Shown here: piece by piece, positions 14,323 to 22,724 of the stretch | How the letters are laid out: every line of letters begins with the position of its first letter | How positions within the stretch are numbered: position 1 is the stretch's first letter | Assembly (NCBI GenBank): GCA_009777845.1 | Contig: WRLD01000020.1 | Coordinates: 1 to 52,526, forward strand | Reading direction: 5' to 3' | Source of the DNA: Defluviitaleaceae bacterium | Lineage (GTDB): Bacteria; Bacillota; Clostridia; Lachnospirales; WQUN01 | DNA: 52,526 bases | Made by a program: the position numbers and the translations under genes | The notes under the pieces: model-generated | The model's input: only the letters and a program-made list of their open reading frames with translations | The model's database searches: none | Told to the model about the DNA's origin: nothing

Positions 14323-16725
14323 TTACCTCACCACAAAATTAACAATCCGACCCTGTACATATATCACCTTAACAACCTCCACGCCGTCCAGCTTCCCCCC
14401 AAGCGCCTCCCGCGCCTGCCCGACCACGCTATCCTTATCCGCGTTCGCACTTACCTGTATATTCCCACGCAATTTACCATTTATTTGCATCGCAATTTCC
14501 ACCGTGTCGGTCACCAGCTTCGCCTCGTCATATTCGGGCCAGCGGCTCGCGAAAACGGACGTAGCATTTCCCAATTTTTCCCATAATTCCTCCGCCATAT
14601 GCGGCGCGAACGGCGCGAGCAGGACGGCGAGGGTTTCCAGCGCGTTCTTGGAAATGCCGCCGTAGGTCTTGGACAGCGAGATTAAGGTGTTTGTGTGTTC
14701 CATAAAGCCGCTTATTACCGTGTTGAGCGAAAGGCTTTCCAAGCGCGTGGTTATGTCGTAAATCAGCCTGTGGCGCGTACGCTCGATGTCGGGATTCTCG
14801 TCAATAATCGGGGTATCGTCCGCCAACCGCCAAACCTTGTTCAAATAGCGGTATACGCCGTCTATTCCGCTATCGTCCCATTCCGCGTCTAGCTCGGGCG
14901 GGCCGATAAAAAGCTCGTACATGCGAAGCGCGTCACAGCCATATTTTGGCAAAATATCGTCGGGCGAAACGCCGCTGCCAAGGCTTTTTGACATTTTTTT
15001 GCCGTTGCGAGTAACCATGCCTTGGTTAAACAGCTTCACAAACGGCTCTTGGAAGTCCACCACGCCTATATCGTACAAGAATTTCGTGTAAAATCTCGCG
15101 TATAGCAAGTGCAATACCGCGTGCTCGACACCGCCCACGTAATAATCCACGGGAAGCCACTTTTTCAATGCCTCGGCACCGGCGAGCCGTTCGGCGTTGT
15201 TTACGTCCGCGTACCGCAGGAAATACCAAGACGAGCCTGCCCATTGCGGCATGGTGTTTGTTTCGCGTTTTGCAGGCTTTTTGCATTTCGGGCAAGTGGT
15301 GTTGACCCATTCTTCCACCAACGCGAGGGGCGATTCGCCTGTATCTGTGGGCTTATATGACTCCACCTTAGGAAGCATAACGGGCAAATCCTCGTCGGGG
15401 ACAAGCACAGTGCCGCAGTCCGCACAGTGGACAATCGGAATAGGCTCGCCCCAATAACGCTGACGAGAAAAAACCCAATCGCGCAGCTTGTAATTAACGG
15501 TTTCCTTGCCTACGCCGATGTTTTCTAGGTGTTTTGTGACGGCGGCTTTGGCGGAGCTTGTGTCTAGCCCGCTATGAATACCAGAATTAACCAGCACACC
15601 GTCGCCTATATACGCGCAAGTAAGCGGCTCGGCGGAAGCCGTTCCAGTTTCGGAAATTACTTCCACGATGGGCAGCCCAAACTTGGTAGCAAATTCAAAG
15701 TCGCGCTCGTCATGCGCAGGTACGCACATGATTGCCCCAGTGCCATAATCTGCCAAAACATAATCCGCTACCCAAATAGGCATATCCGCGCGCTGCGTAA
15801 GCGGATTCGTGGCGTACGCCCCAGTAAACACGCCTGTTTTTTCCTTGTCCGCCAAGCGGTCTACATTTGAACGAGAAGCCGCGCTTCGTACATAGCTCTC
15901 CACGGCTTGCTTTTGCTCGGGCGTACACAACGCCGAAACAAGCTCATGCTCGGGCGCAAGCACCATAAAAGTCGCGCCGTAAAGCGTGTCGGGGCGTGTT
16001 GTGTATGCCTTTATTTTTACGCCGCCTGCCGTAAAATCAATCTCCGCGCCGTGGCTTTTGCCTACCCAATCCGACTGCATTTTTTTTACCTTTTCGGGCC
16101 AATCAAGCCCCTCTAGGTCGTTGAGCAAACGCTCCGCATACGCGGTTATTTTAAGCATCCACTGCCGCAGATTTTTCTTCGTAGCTACGCCGTGACAGCG
16201 TTCACAAACACCGCCGACAGCTTCCTCATTAGCAAGCACAACCTTACACGTACCGCACCAGTTAAGCGGCATTTCCTTTTCGTACGCCAAGCCCTTCTCA
16301 AACATACGCGCAAAAATCCACTGTGTCCATTTGTAATACGCAGGGTCAGTCGTATCTATCTCATAGTCCCAGTCATAAATCGTACTCATTTCGTTCAACT
16401 GGCGTTTCATTATGGAAATATTTTCCTTTGTGGAAACGGACGGGTGAATACCCTTCACAATCGCATTATTCTCGGCAGGCAGCCCAAAAGCGTCCCACCC
16501 CATGGGGTGCAACACCTGAAACCCCTGTAAAATTTTCAGCCTGCTAAGCGCGTCACTCAAGACATAGCCGCGCCAATGCCCCACATGCAGCCCTGTGCCA
16601 GACGGGTACGGAAACATATCTAAACAATAAAAAGCAGGCTTGTTCGCAGAGTCTTTTTGTATCGGGTTTTCCTGCCATTTTTTTCTCCATTTTTCTTCGG
16701 TCGTTTTGAAGTCGTACTTTGCCAT
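14323..16725 (-). CDS. leuS: Leucyl-tRNA synthetase
   Basis: LeuRS charges tRNA-Leu with leucine in the cytoplasm. The 800-aa class I enzyme has YDFKTTEEKWRKKWQ at the start, the HVGH (HIGH) signature near residue 48 in PYPSGTGLHVGHWRG, an editing domain (TTRPDTLYGATFMVLAPEH), the NTMPQWAGSSWYFLRY motif, and KMSKS near residue 580. The length is normal for the bacterial type. The ATG at 16725 gives the standard N-terminus; a second ATG at 16749 is in frame but neither has a strong ribosome site. I see no T-box antiterminator in the ~230 bp upstream. Confidence 0.97.
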   Translation of the reverse strand: MAKYDFKTTEEKWRKKWQENPIQKDSANKPAFYCLDMFPYPSGTGLHVGHWRGYVLSDALSRLKILQGFQVLHPMGWDAFGLPAENNAIVKGIHPSVSTKENISIMKRQLNEMSTIYDWDYEIDTTDPAYYKWTQWIFARMFEKGLAYEKEMPLNWCGTCKVVLANEEAVGGVCERCHGVATKKNLRQWMLKITAYAERLLNDLEGLDWPEKVKKMQSDWVGKSHGAEIDFTAGGVKIKAYTTRPDTLYGATFMVLAPEHELVSALCTPEQKQAVESYVRSAASRSNVDRLADKEKTGVFTGAYATNPLTQRADMPIWVADYVLADYGTGAIMCVPAHDERDFEFATKFGLPIVEVISETGTASAEPLTCAYIGDGVLVNSGIHSGLDTSSAKAAVTKHLENIGVGKETVNYKLRDWVFSRQRYWGEPIPIVHCADCGTVLVPDEDLPVMLPKVESYKPTDTGESPLALVEEWVNTTCPKCKKPAKRETNTMPQWAGSSWYFLRYADVNNAERLAGAEALKKWLPVDYYVGGVEHAVLHLLYARFYTKFLYDIGVVDFQEPFVKLFNQGMVTRNGKKMSKSLGSGVSPDDILPKYGCDALRMYELFIGPPELDAEWDDSGIDGVYRYLNKVWRLADDTPIIDENPDIERTRHRLIYDITTRLESLSLNTVISGFMEHTNTLISLSKTYGGISKNALETLAVLLAPFAPHMAEELWEKLGNATSVFASRWPEYDEAKLVTDTVEIAMQINGKLRGNIQVSANADKDSVVGQAREALGGKLDGVEVVKVIYVQGRIVNFVVR

Positions 16726-16760
16726 GGTTTTCACGCTTTCTAGTTTCATAGGTTATTTGA

Positions 16761-16844
16761 TTAGACCTGTCCTAGAACCACAGTCCGCCATCCCTTCGGC
16801 GAATTTTCCGTTCTGCTTCGTTGGTTAGCCGCTTTCATGCTCAT
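16761..16844 (-). CDS. Possible 27-aa leader peptide upstream of leuS
   Basis: An ATG follows GGAGGGTGAC with about 5-6 bases of spacing and opens a 27-codon frame beginning MSMKAANQRSRTENSPKG and ending LGQV, stopping 35 bases before the leuS start. It has few Leu codons, so it is not an obvious leucine attenuator. The strong ribosome site is the main support; it may be a chance frame. Confidence 0.3.
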   Translation of the reverse strand: MSMKAANQRSRTENSPKGWRTVVLGQV

Positions 16845-16958
16845 GGGCTGTCACCCTCCATGCTATTACCGCTAACGAGTACAAACATGTGCAGTGTACC
16901 ATACTGAAGCGATTTTGCCAACGGTGAACTGACAGGGATACACGACAAACGCATGATT

Positions 16959-18869
16959 CTATCCCCCCACCCTATCCCGATAAAACGCCAAAATATCCTC
17001 CCCCACCAACCAAATATTAGCTCCGTCCGACTCATAAATCTGCACAGCATTTCTGTCAATATCGCTTGCCTTTAGCTTCATATCGGTAAAAACCATATAG
17101 TTGTCATATTTTTGTACGCTGCGCCAGGTACTCTTTTTTGCGGTACGTGCAATGGTAAAGCGCGTAAAGTTTAGCTGTCCGCGGCCTTGTACTACGTGCG
17201 TATTGGTCGCGCTGCCGACAATACTGTCGGAAATTATAAACAGCCACCAGACCTCCTCTTGAAGATACCTGTGCTGCTCTAGCACGTCGCGAGCCTCTGC
17301 CGTAATCGGAAAGCTATTGTTGTAGCTTAAACGGCTGGAACGCATTGTGGTGGTGGTTAGCCCAAAATATGAGCCGAACGCAAACATGCCCACAAGTAAC
17401 GCAATCGAGAAAACGCGCATTTTTTTTGTGTCGAAGAGCATATACACCGCCACGCCGAAAATAACAAGGTTGACGACCACTAGGGAAATTAGGCTATGGT
17501 CAAAGCGGCCAAAGGCTACGACACGCCCCCTTGATGCGTCCACATAGGGCAAAATCCCGAGGATAAAAAACGCGGCGACCGAGCCCTTGACGGCATCGGC
17601 AATTACATAAAAATGAACCCATATTGAGTACAGGACAAAGCTCACTGCCGTTATGGCAGAATAAATAAGCAGTGTTTTTTTCTTGATTTCCCGACAAAAG
17701 ATATAGTATAGCCCCACAATAATTGTGGGTAGCATCATATAATCATAATACCTGCCGTAGAAAACAAAGCGCCCAGCTGTCGGCCCCCAGTTGTTGAGTG
17801 TGGAAAGCCCGATTCCACAGCCAATAATGACAAAGGAGAACACCACAAGCGTAAACAAAACCCTTTCGCTGGTTATATTCCGCGGCTTGTCCTTGCCCTT
17901 GCTCTTGAAATTGTTCCAGATAAACAAAGCCGCAAAAACGATTAGCACTATAACCGAAAGCTGGAAAAACCCAAACGAGGACGAAAATACATAGTATATC
18001 CGCGAAAACCCAGTTTTAAAGGTGGCAGCAATGAAGCCCTCCCTGGATATGTTCTCCGTCAACAGCCCCACCTCATGCTCGAAGGAGTTGACCGATGCGC
18101 CAGAGCTGCTCCGTCTGCTTGCACTAAATAGCGCGCTGCGTACCGCCGCCTTTAAAAGACGGTCAATGTAGAAAAATCCCGCAAACGAGCTTAAAAATAG
18201 CGGATAATTAACAAGCGGGCGCAGTGTAAAAATATGTGTAACAACAAGTAGCATAAACACCGCTACTATAAATGCAATTCCCATACCATGCGCGCCGTAT
18301 GCAAGCACGGCAAAAAACGCCAGTAATACGCTGTAGAGCCATCTCCGTATACGCCCCTCGCCGCGCTCGAGCTTGGCACATTTTGCAATTAAATAAAAGC
18401 AGGTGAACAAAATAACGTGGAGCATGGTATCGTTGGATAGATATTTTGAATACACAATAATTGACGGAAAGCAACCAACTGCCATAGCAATAAGAACCCG
18501 CACAGACGGCACTTCTACCTCAAGCACCTCGCGTAAAATCTTATACGTAAAAAACGGAATAAGTGCAACAAGGAACGATTTAATCACCAACGCACAAATA
18601 TAAACCGCCCTAATGTCCTCAAAAATAGCCAACGCAGGCACAATAAACGGCGAGGACACATAGCCGTAATACAGCGTGGGATTGTAGCCCCATCGATGGT
18701 TGCCGAGTATATGGTTTGCTATATGAAGCGGCCCGTACTCGTCTGGGAAAACAAAGGGCGCATTATGCAGAAATGCAATTGCACTATTGATAATTGCAAA
18801 AATCGCATAAATACTCCACGAGCTATCAAATATTTTTAGACTGCTTGCTTTTTTTGAAGAACTAGACAT
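16959..18869 (-). CDS. GT-C type membrane glycosyltransferase-like protein
   Basis: The 636-aa protein has about a dozen hydrophobic segments. The first extracytoplasmic loop carries FPDEYGPLHIANH with an Asp-Glu pair, as in GT-C fold glycosyltransferases (ArnT/PMT-like) that use polyprenyl-phosphate sugars. The C-terminal ~100 residues are soluble and presumably outside. Acceptor and sugar cannot be told. A GAAAGAGG site precedes the ATG. It stands alone upstream of leuS. Confidence 0.7.
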   Translation of the reverse strand: MSSSSKKASSLKIFDSSWSIYAIFAIINSAIAFLHNAPFVFPDEYGPLHIANHILGNHRWGYNPTLYYGYVSSPFIVPALAIFEDIRAVYICALVIKSFLVALIPFFTYKILREVLEVEVPSVRVLIAMAVGCFPSIIVYSKYLSNDTMLHVILFTCFYLIAKCAKLERGEGRIRRWLYSVLLAFFAVLAYGAHGMGIAFIVAVFMLLVVTHIFTLRPLVNYPLFLSSFAGFFYIDRLLKAAVRSALFSASRRSSSGASVNSFEHEVGLLTENISREGFIAATFKTGFSRIYYVFSSSFGFFQLSVIVLIVFAALFIWNNFKSKGKDKPRNITSERVLFTLVVFSFVIIGCGIGLSTLNNWGPTAGRFVFYGRYYDYMMLPTIIVGLYYIFCREIKKKTLLIYSAITAVSFVLYSIWVHFYVIADAVKGSVAAFFILGILPYVDASRGRVVAFGRFDHSLISLVVVNLVIFGVAVYMLFDTKKMRVFSIALLVGMFAFGSYFGLTTTTMRSSRLSYNNSFPITAEARDVLEQHRYLQEEVWWLFIISDSIVGSATNTHVVQGRGQLNFTRFTIARTAKKSTWRSVQKYDNYMVFTDMKLKASDIDRNAVQIYESDGANIWLVGEDILAFYRDRVGG

Positions 18870-18895
18870 TTAGCAGACCTCTTTCGGTTTGTATT

Positions 18896-19262
18896 TTATG
18901 GAACGCGGGTCAATGAAGTGCTTTATGGAACGCGGATTTACGCGGATTTAACGGATTTTCGCGGATTCTTTCACGCTTTCATTAAAAACTAACGGAACAT
19001 TTATTTACGTGGATTTTAAAGGCAATTAAACACGGATTTAGCGGATTTACGCAGATTTCCGCGGATTTTGTCCATGCAAATTACTAAACGGCGATATATT
19101 TTCCCACGAGCCAATCCGCCAAATCCGCGAAAATCCGTTAAATCCGTGTTCCACTACCTTTAATTTACATGGATAAAATCTGCATTCCCTTGCCGCTAAT
19201 TTACACGGATAGAATCCGCGAAAATCCGCCAAATCCGCGGAAATCCGCGTTCCATGCCTTTA
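18896..19262. repeat. B-family composite repeat cluster
   Basis: Direct units (GGAACGCGGATTTACGCGG) near 18922-18965 face inverted units (AATCCGCGGAAATCCGCG) near 19205-19262. Between them is the composite B1 core with 'aaacggcgatatattttccc' at about 19086, shared with copies at 22.3, 24.8 and 43.8 kb. It fills the 600-bp gap between the GT-C gene and glgB; no gene is supported there. Confidence 0.85.
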
Positions 19263-19388
19263 AACTCGCGTTCCATGCCTTTTAAATCTGTGTTTCATAC
19301 CTTAACACTTTTATATTCTATCACAAAAAAATAGTTTGTAAAAAATAACTTTTGTGTTATTCTTTGATTACATAATATCGCACGCAGC

Positions 19389-19445
19389 ACAGCACGGCAA
19401 ATAGCACGGCAAATATTACGGCAGCAGAACGGCAAACAGCACCGC
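19389..19445 (+). repeat. Short direct repeats in the glgB leader
   Basis: AGCACGGCAAATA occurs twice in a row, followed by degraded copies (TTACGGCAGCAG, AACGGCAAACAGCAC). They lie 30-85 bases upstream of the glgB start. A regulatory role is possible but unsupported beyond position. Confidence 0.5.
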
Positions 19446-19473
19446 ACAAATACCTTTTTGGGGAGTTGAAACT

Positions 19474-21723
19474 ATGATTACTACTAACATGCACGAGCTT
19501 ATGCAAATTATCAACGGTGAGCATGGCGACCCGCACTGCATACTTGGTATGCACGACATTACCTTTGAAAAAGACGAATACACGGTTGTGCGCGCTTTTT
19601 GCCCAGGCGCGGTTAAGGCTGAGGTGTTCGAGGTAAAGAAACCGAAAAATTGTCACGAGATGACACTGGAGCATACCATGGGCTTCTTTACGGTAGCCCT
19701 GCCGCGCCAAAAGCATTTCAAGTACAATCTGCGGTTTACGGCACATGACGGTCACTCGTGGACTACGTGGGACCCGTACAGCTTCCTGCCCCAAATTTCC
19801 GAAATGGACTTGCACCTCTTTGGGCAGGGTACGCACTACGAGATTTATAATAAACTAGGCGCGACCGCTATGCAAGTAGACGGCGTGGACGGCGTGCTTT
19901 TTGGAGTATGGGCACCCAACGCCAAGCGAGTAAGCGTTGTGGGCGATTTCAACGCGTGGAACGGGCTTCGCCACCCCATGCGTTCGTTAGGCAATGCGGG
20001 CGTTTGGGAATTATTTATACCAGGGCTTGCGAATTACGACAAATACAAGTATGAAATTCATTCACATACTGGCGGATTTTTCCACAAATCTGACCCGTAC
20101 GCGTTCTTCTCAGAGCTACGCCCAAGCACGGCTTCCATGGTTTACGACATCAACGGCTACGAATGGGGCGACGACAAATGGCTCGCCAACCGCGCCAAAA
20201 AAGACCCGCTAGACGGCCCTGTCAATATCTACGAGTTCCACGCAGGCTCTTGGCGTAAAAAAGCCGACGACAACTGGCGTTTTTTAAGCTGGCCCGAGCT
20301 TACGGAGGAACTTATCCCATATGTAAAGGACATGGGCTACACGCATATTGAGCTTATGCCGATTACGGAATATCCGTTTGACGGCTCGTGGGGCTATCAG
20401 GTGACGGGCTACTACGCCACTACAAGCCGTTACGGTAATCCGCACCAGTTTATGGCGTTTGTGGACGCTTGCCACCAGAACAATATAGGCGTGCTTATGG
20501 ACTGGGTTCCAGCCCATTTTCCAAAGGACGCGCATGGGCTTGCGTGGTTTGACGGCACACAGCTTTACGAACACCAAGACCCGCGCCAGGGGGAACACCC
20601 CGACTGGGGAACGCTTATTTTCAACTATGGGCGTAACGAGGTCAAGAATTTCTTAATCGCCAACGCGCTGTTTTGGATTGAGAAGTACCACCTTGACGGT
20701 CTGCGAGTGGACGCGGTAGCCTCCATGCTGTATCTCGACTACGGCAAACAGCACGGTCAGTGGATACCCAACGAATACGGCGGCCGCGAAAACAACGAAG
20801 CCGTGGAATTTATGAAGCATATGAACTCAATTATCATGGGCGCGCACCCGAATGTGCTAATGGTAGCGGAGGAATCCACCGCGTGGACGGGCGTGACACG
20901 CCCCACAGAATATGACGGCCTAGGCTTTAGCCTAAAGTGGAACATGGGCTGGATGAACGACTTCCTAGAATACATGGCAAAGGACAGCGTACACCGCCGT
21001 CACCACCACCACAATTTGACATTTAGCATGGTTTACGCCTATTCAGAAAAATATATCCTCGTGCTTTCCCATGACGAGGTAGTACACGGCAAAGGCTCGC
21101 TCGTAAACAAAATGCCAGGCGATACATGGCAAAAAATGGCAAACCTGCGTTCCGCGCTAGGCTTTATGATGGGACACCCAGGCAAAAAGCTATTGTTCAT
21201 GGGCGGCGAGTTTGCACAGTTTGACGAATGGAGCGAAGCGCGCACGCTCGACTGGTTCTTGCTGGACGAATTTGAACACCACCGCCAAATGAAAGACTTT
21301 GTACGCGATTTAAACCATATGTATCTGAAAGAAAAAGCCCTCTGGCAAAACGACTTCGAGGGCGGCGGCTTCTCGTGGATAAATTGCAACGACTACGAAC
21401 GCAGTATACTGTCGTTCCACCGCACCGCCGAGAAGAAACGCCGCAGCAAGGCAGACCAAGAAGCCAAAGGCTCGGCGTACGAGTTCCTCGTATTCGTATG
21501 CAATTTCACACCTCGTCCAGATTTGGAATACCGCGTAGGGCTTCCTGCGCCTGGCAAGTACACGGAAATAATGAACTCCGACGAAGAAAAGTACGGCGGC
21601 AGCGGAATAATCAACCCTGGCGTGCTTGTGTCGGAAGAATACCTCTGCGATGGCAGAGAGCATAGCCTGCCGATTAAACTTCCGCCGCTCGGTATTGTTG
21701 TGCTGAAAGGCAAAATTGACTAA
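19474..21723 (+). CDS. glgB: 1,4-alpha-glucan branching enzyme
   Basis: GlgB makes alpha-1,6 branches in glycogen. The 749-aa protein has the full two-part N-terminus, including a CBM48 (VDGVLFGVWAPNAKRVSVVGD), and then a GH13 barrel. The barrel shows YEFHAGSWR, YTHIELMPITEYPFDGSWGYQ, DGLRVDAVASMLYLDYG with the nucleophile Asp, VAEESTAW with the acid/base Glu, and LSHDEVVHGKGSL. A GGGGAG site precedes the ATG. No other glycogen gene is adjacent, and a terminator follows directly, so it is monocistronic here. Confidence 0.97.
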   Translation: MITTNMHELMQIINGEHGDPHCILGMHDITFEKDEYTVVRAFCPGAVKAEVFEVKKPKNCHEMTLEHTMGFFTVALPRQKHFKYNLRFTAHDGHSWTTWDPYSFLPQISEMDLHLFGQGTHYEIYNKLGATAMQVDGVDGVLFGVWAPNAKRVSVVGDFNAWNGLRHPMRSLGNAGVWELFIPGLANYDKYKYEIHSHTGGFFHKSDPYAFFSELRPSTASMVYDINGYEWGDDKWLANRAKKDPLDGPVNIYEFHAGSWRKKADDNWRFLSWPELTEELIPYVKDMGYTHIELMPITEYPFDGSWGYQVTGYYATTSRYGNPHQFMAFVDACHQNNIGVLMDWVPAHFPKDAHGLAWFDGTQLYEHQDPRQGEHPDWGTLIFNYGRNEVKNFLIANALFWIEKYHLDGLRVDAVASMLYLDYGKQHGQWIPNEYGGRENNEAVEFMKHMNSIIMGAHPNVLMVAEESTAWTGVTRPTEYDGLGFSLKWNMGWMNDFLEYMAKDSVHRRHHHHNLTFSMVYAYSEKYILVLSHDEVVHGKGSLVNKMPGDTWQKMANLRSALGFMMGHPGKKLLFMGGEFAQFDEWSEARTLDWFLLDEFEHHRQMKDFVRDLNHMYLKEKALWQNDFEGGGFSWINCNDYERSILSFHRTAEKKRRSKADQEAKGSAYEFLVFVCNFTPRPDLEYRVGLPAPGKYTEIMNSDEEKYGGSGIINPGVLVSEEYLCDGREHSLPIKLPPLGIVVLKGKID

Positions 21724-21732
21724 ATAAATGTA

Positions 21733-21788
21733 AAATGCCCTTGTCCCTGGGAACACTTGAGTTGTGTTTTTGGGGGAGGGCGTTTTTT
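21733..21788 (+). terminator. Intrinsic terminator after glgB
   Basis: GCCCTTGTCCC pairs with GGGGGAGGGC around a ~30-nt loop and is followed by GTTTTTT, ten bases after the glgB stop. The loop is long, but the GC-rich stem and T-run are clear. Confidence 0.65.
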
Positions 21789-21805
21789 GGGAAGTTGCGA
21801 TACAA

Positions 21806-22060
21806 GATGGAACGCGGATTTTAAAGGCATGGAACGCGGATTTAAAGGCATGGAACGCGGATTTTCGCGGATTTGGCGGATTTTCGCGGATTCTTTCCGT
21901 GTGAATTAACGGCAATGGGATAGAAGTTTTATCCATGTAAATTAAAGGTAGCGGAACACGGATTTAACGGATTTACGCGGATTTTGCGGATTCGTTCGTG
22001 GGAAAATTTATCGCCGTTTAGTAAATTTACGCGGACAAAATCCACGTTCTATAATTCAAT
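21806..22060. repeat. B-family repeat cluster
   Basis: Three direct copies of ATGGAACGCGGATTT occur at 21808-21860, followed by degenerate CGGATTT units and a 'cgttcgtgggaaaat' tail. It lies in the ~1-kb gap after glgB, which holds only repeats. Confidence 0.85.
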
Positions 22061-22090
22061 GCCGACATGTTAAGACTTAGGCTTGGCTAC

Positions 22091-22205
22091 TTGTAGGGGA
22101 CGGATTTATCCGTCCCGAGGTTGCCTCGCTGTGAGTTAATGGACGTTGCCCCGCCCGAATTGACGAACGTGCATATCTCGGGACGGATAAATCCGTCCCC
22201 TACAA
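22091..22205. repeat. A-family element, full copy
   Basis: The 115-bp element is bounded by TTGTAGGGG and CCCCTACAA. Each end is itself palindromic (GGGACGGATTTATCCGTCCC on the left, GGGACGGATAAATCCGTCCC on the right), and the middle reads TTAATGGACGTTGCCC. It is one of the best-preserved copies. Confidence 0.9.
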
Positions 22206-22207
22206 GA

Positions 22208-22556
22208 ACCTGCACGATTTTCACACAGAGGCACAGAGGCACAGAGGGAGCGAGGCACAGCAGACAATATAACGTAGATTTAAAAGGTGATTAAACACGG
22301 ATTTAACGGATTTACGCGGATTCCGCGGATTTTGTCCGCGTAAATTACTAAACGGCGATATATTTTCCCACGAGCCAATCCGCCAAATCCGTGAAAATCC
22401 GTTAAATCCGCGTTCCACTACCTTTAATTTACATGGATAAAATTTGTATTCCATTATCCTTAATTTACACGGAAAAAATCCGCGGAAATCCGCCAAATCC
22501 GTGTAAATCCGCGTTCCATTTCTTTTTAAATCCATTAAATCCGCGTTCCATAACAC
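22208..22556. repeat. C fragment plus B1 composite repeat
   Basis: A 'cacagaggcacagagg' arm of family C (to ~22262) joins a full B1 composite with the 'aaacggcgatatattttccc' core at about 22347 and a terminal AAATCCGCGTTCCAT. The following ~165 bp to the chemoreceptor gene show only an A-rich leader with an AAAGGAGGGG at 22610 that has no start codon. Confidence 0.85.
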
Positions 22557-22724
22557 ATATACAAATATTCACAGTATGAAATTCCCCATATAATACGCTA
22601 AAATTAAAAAAAGGAGGGGATAACTCTAGCCATAAGCAATTATTCAAAAGCAAAATCAAAGCCAAATCAAAGCCAACCAAAAAAGCCAGGAATCCAAAAA
22701 AAAAAGAAACAAGGGGGAGAAATT

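Noticed and set aside
16726..16958. T-box riboswitch upstream of leuS
   Set aside because: A GGGTG stretch is present, but no antiterminator consensus, specifier stem or terminator could be found.
18896..19262. Possible CRISPR array
   Set aside because: The CGGATTT units are degenerate, irregularly spaced and in both orientations, with no constant-length spacers and no cas genes.
22221..22556. Open frames with 'YPCKLKVVERGFNGFSRIWR' type text at 19.0, 22.3, 24.8 and 43.8 kb
   Set aside because: They are translations of family B1 repeats; the same peptide recurs only because the DNA repeats.
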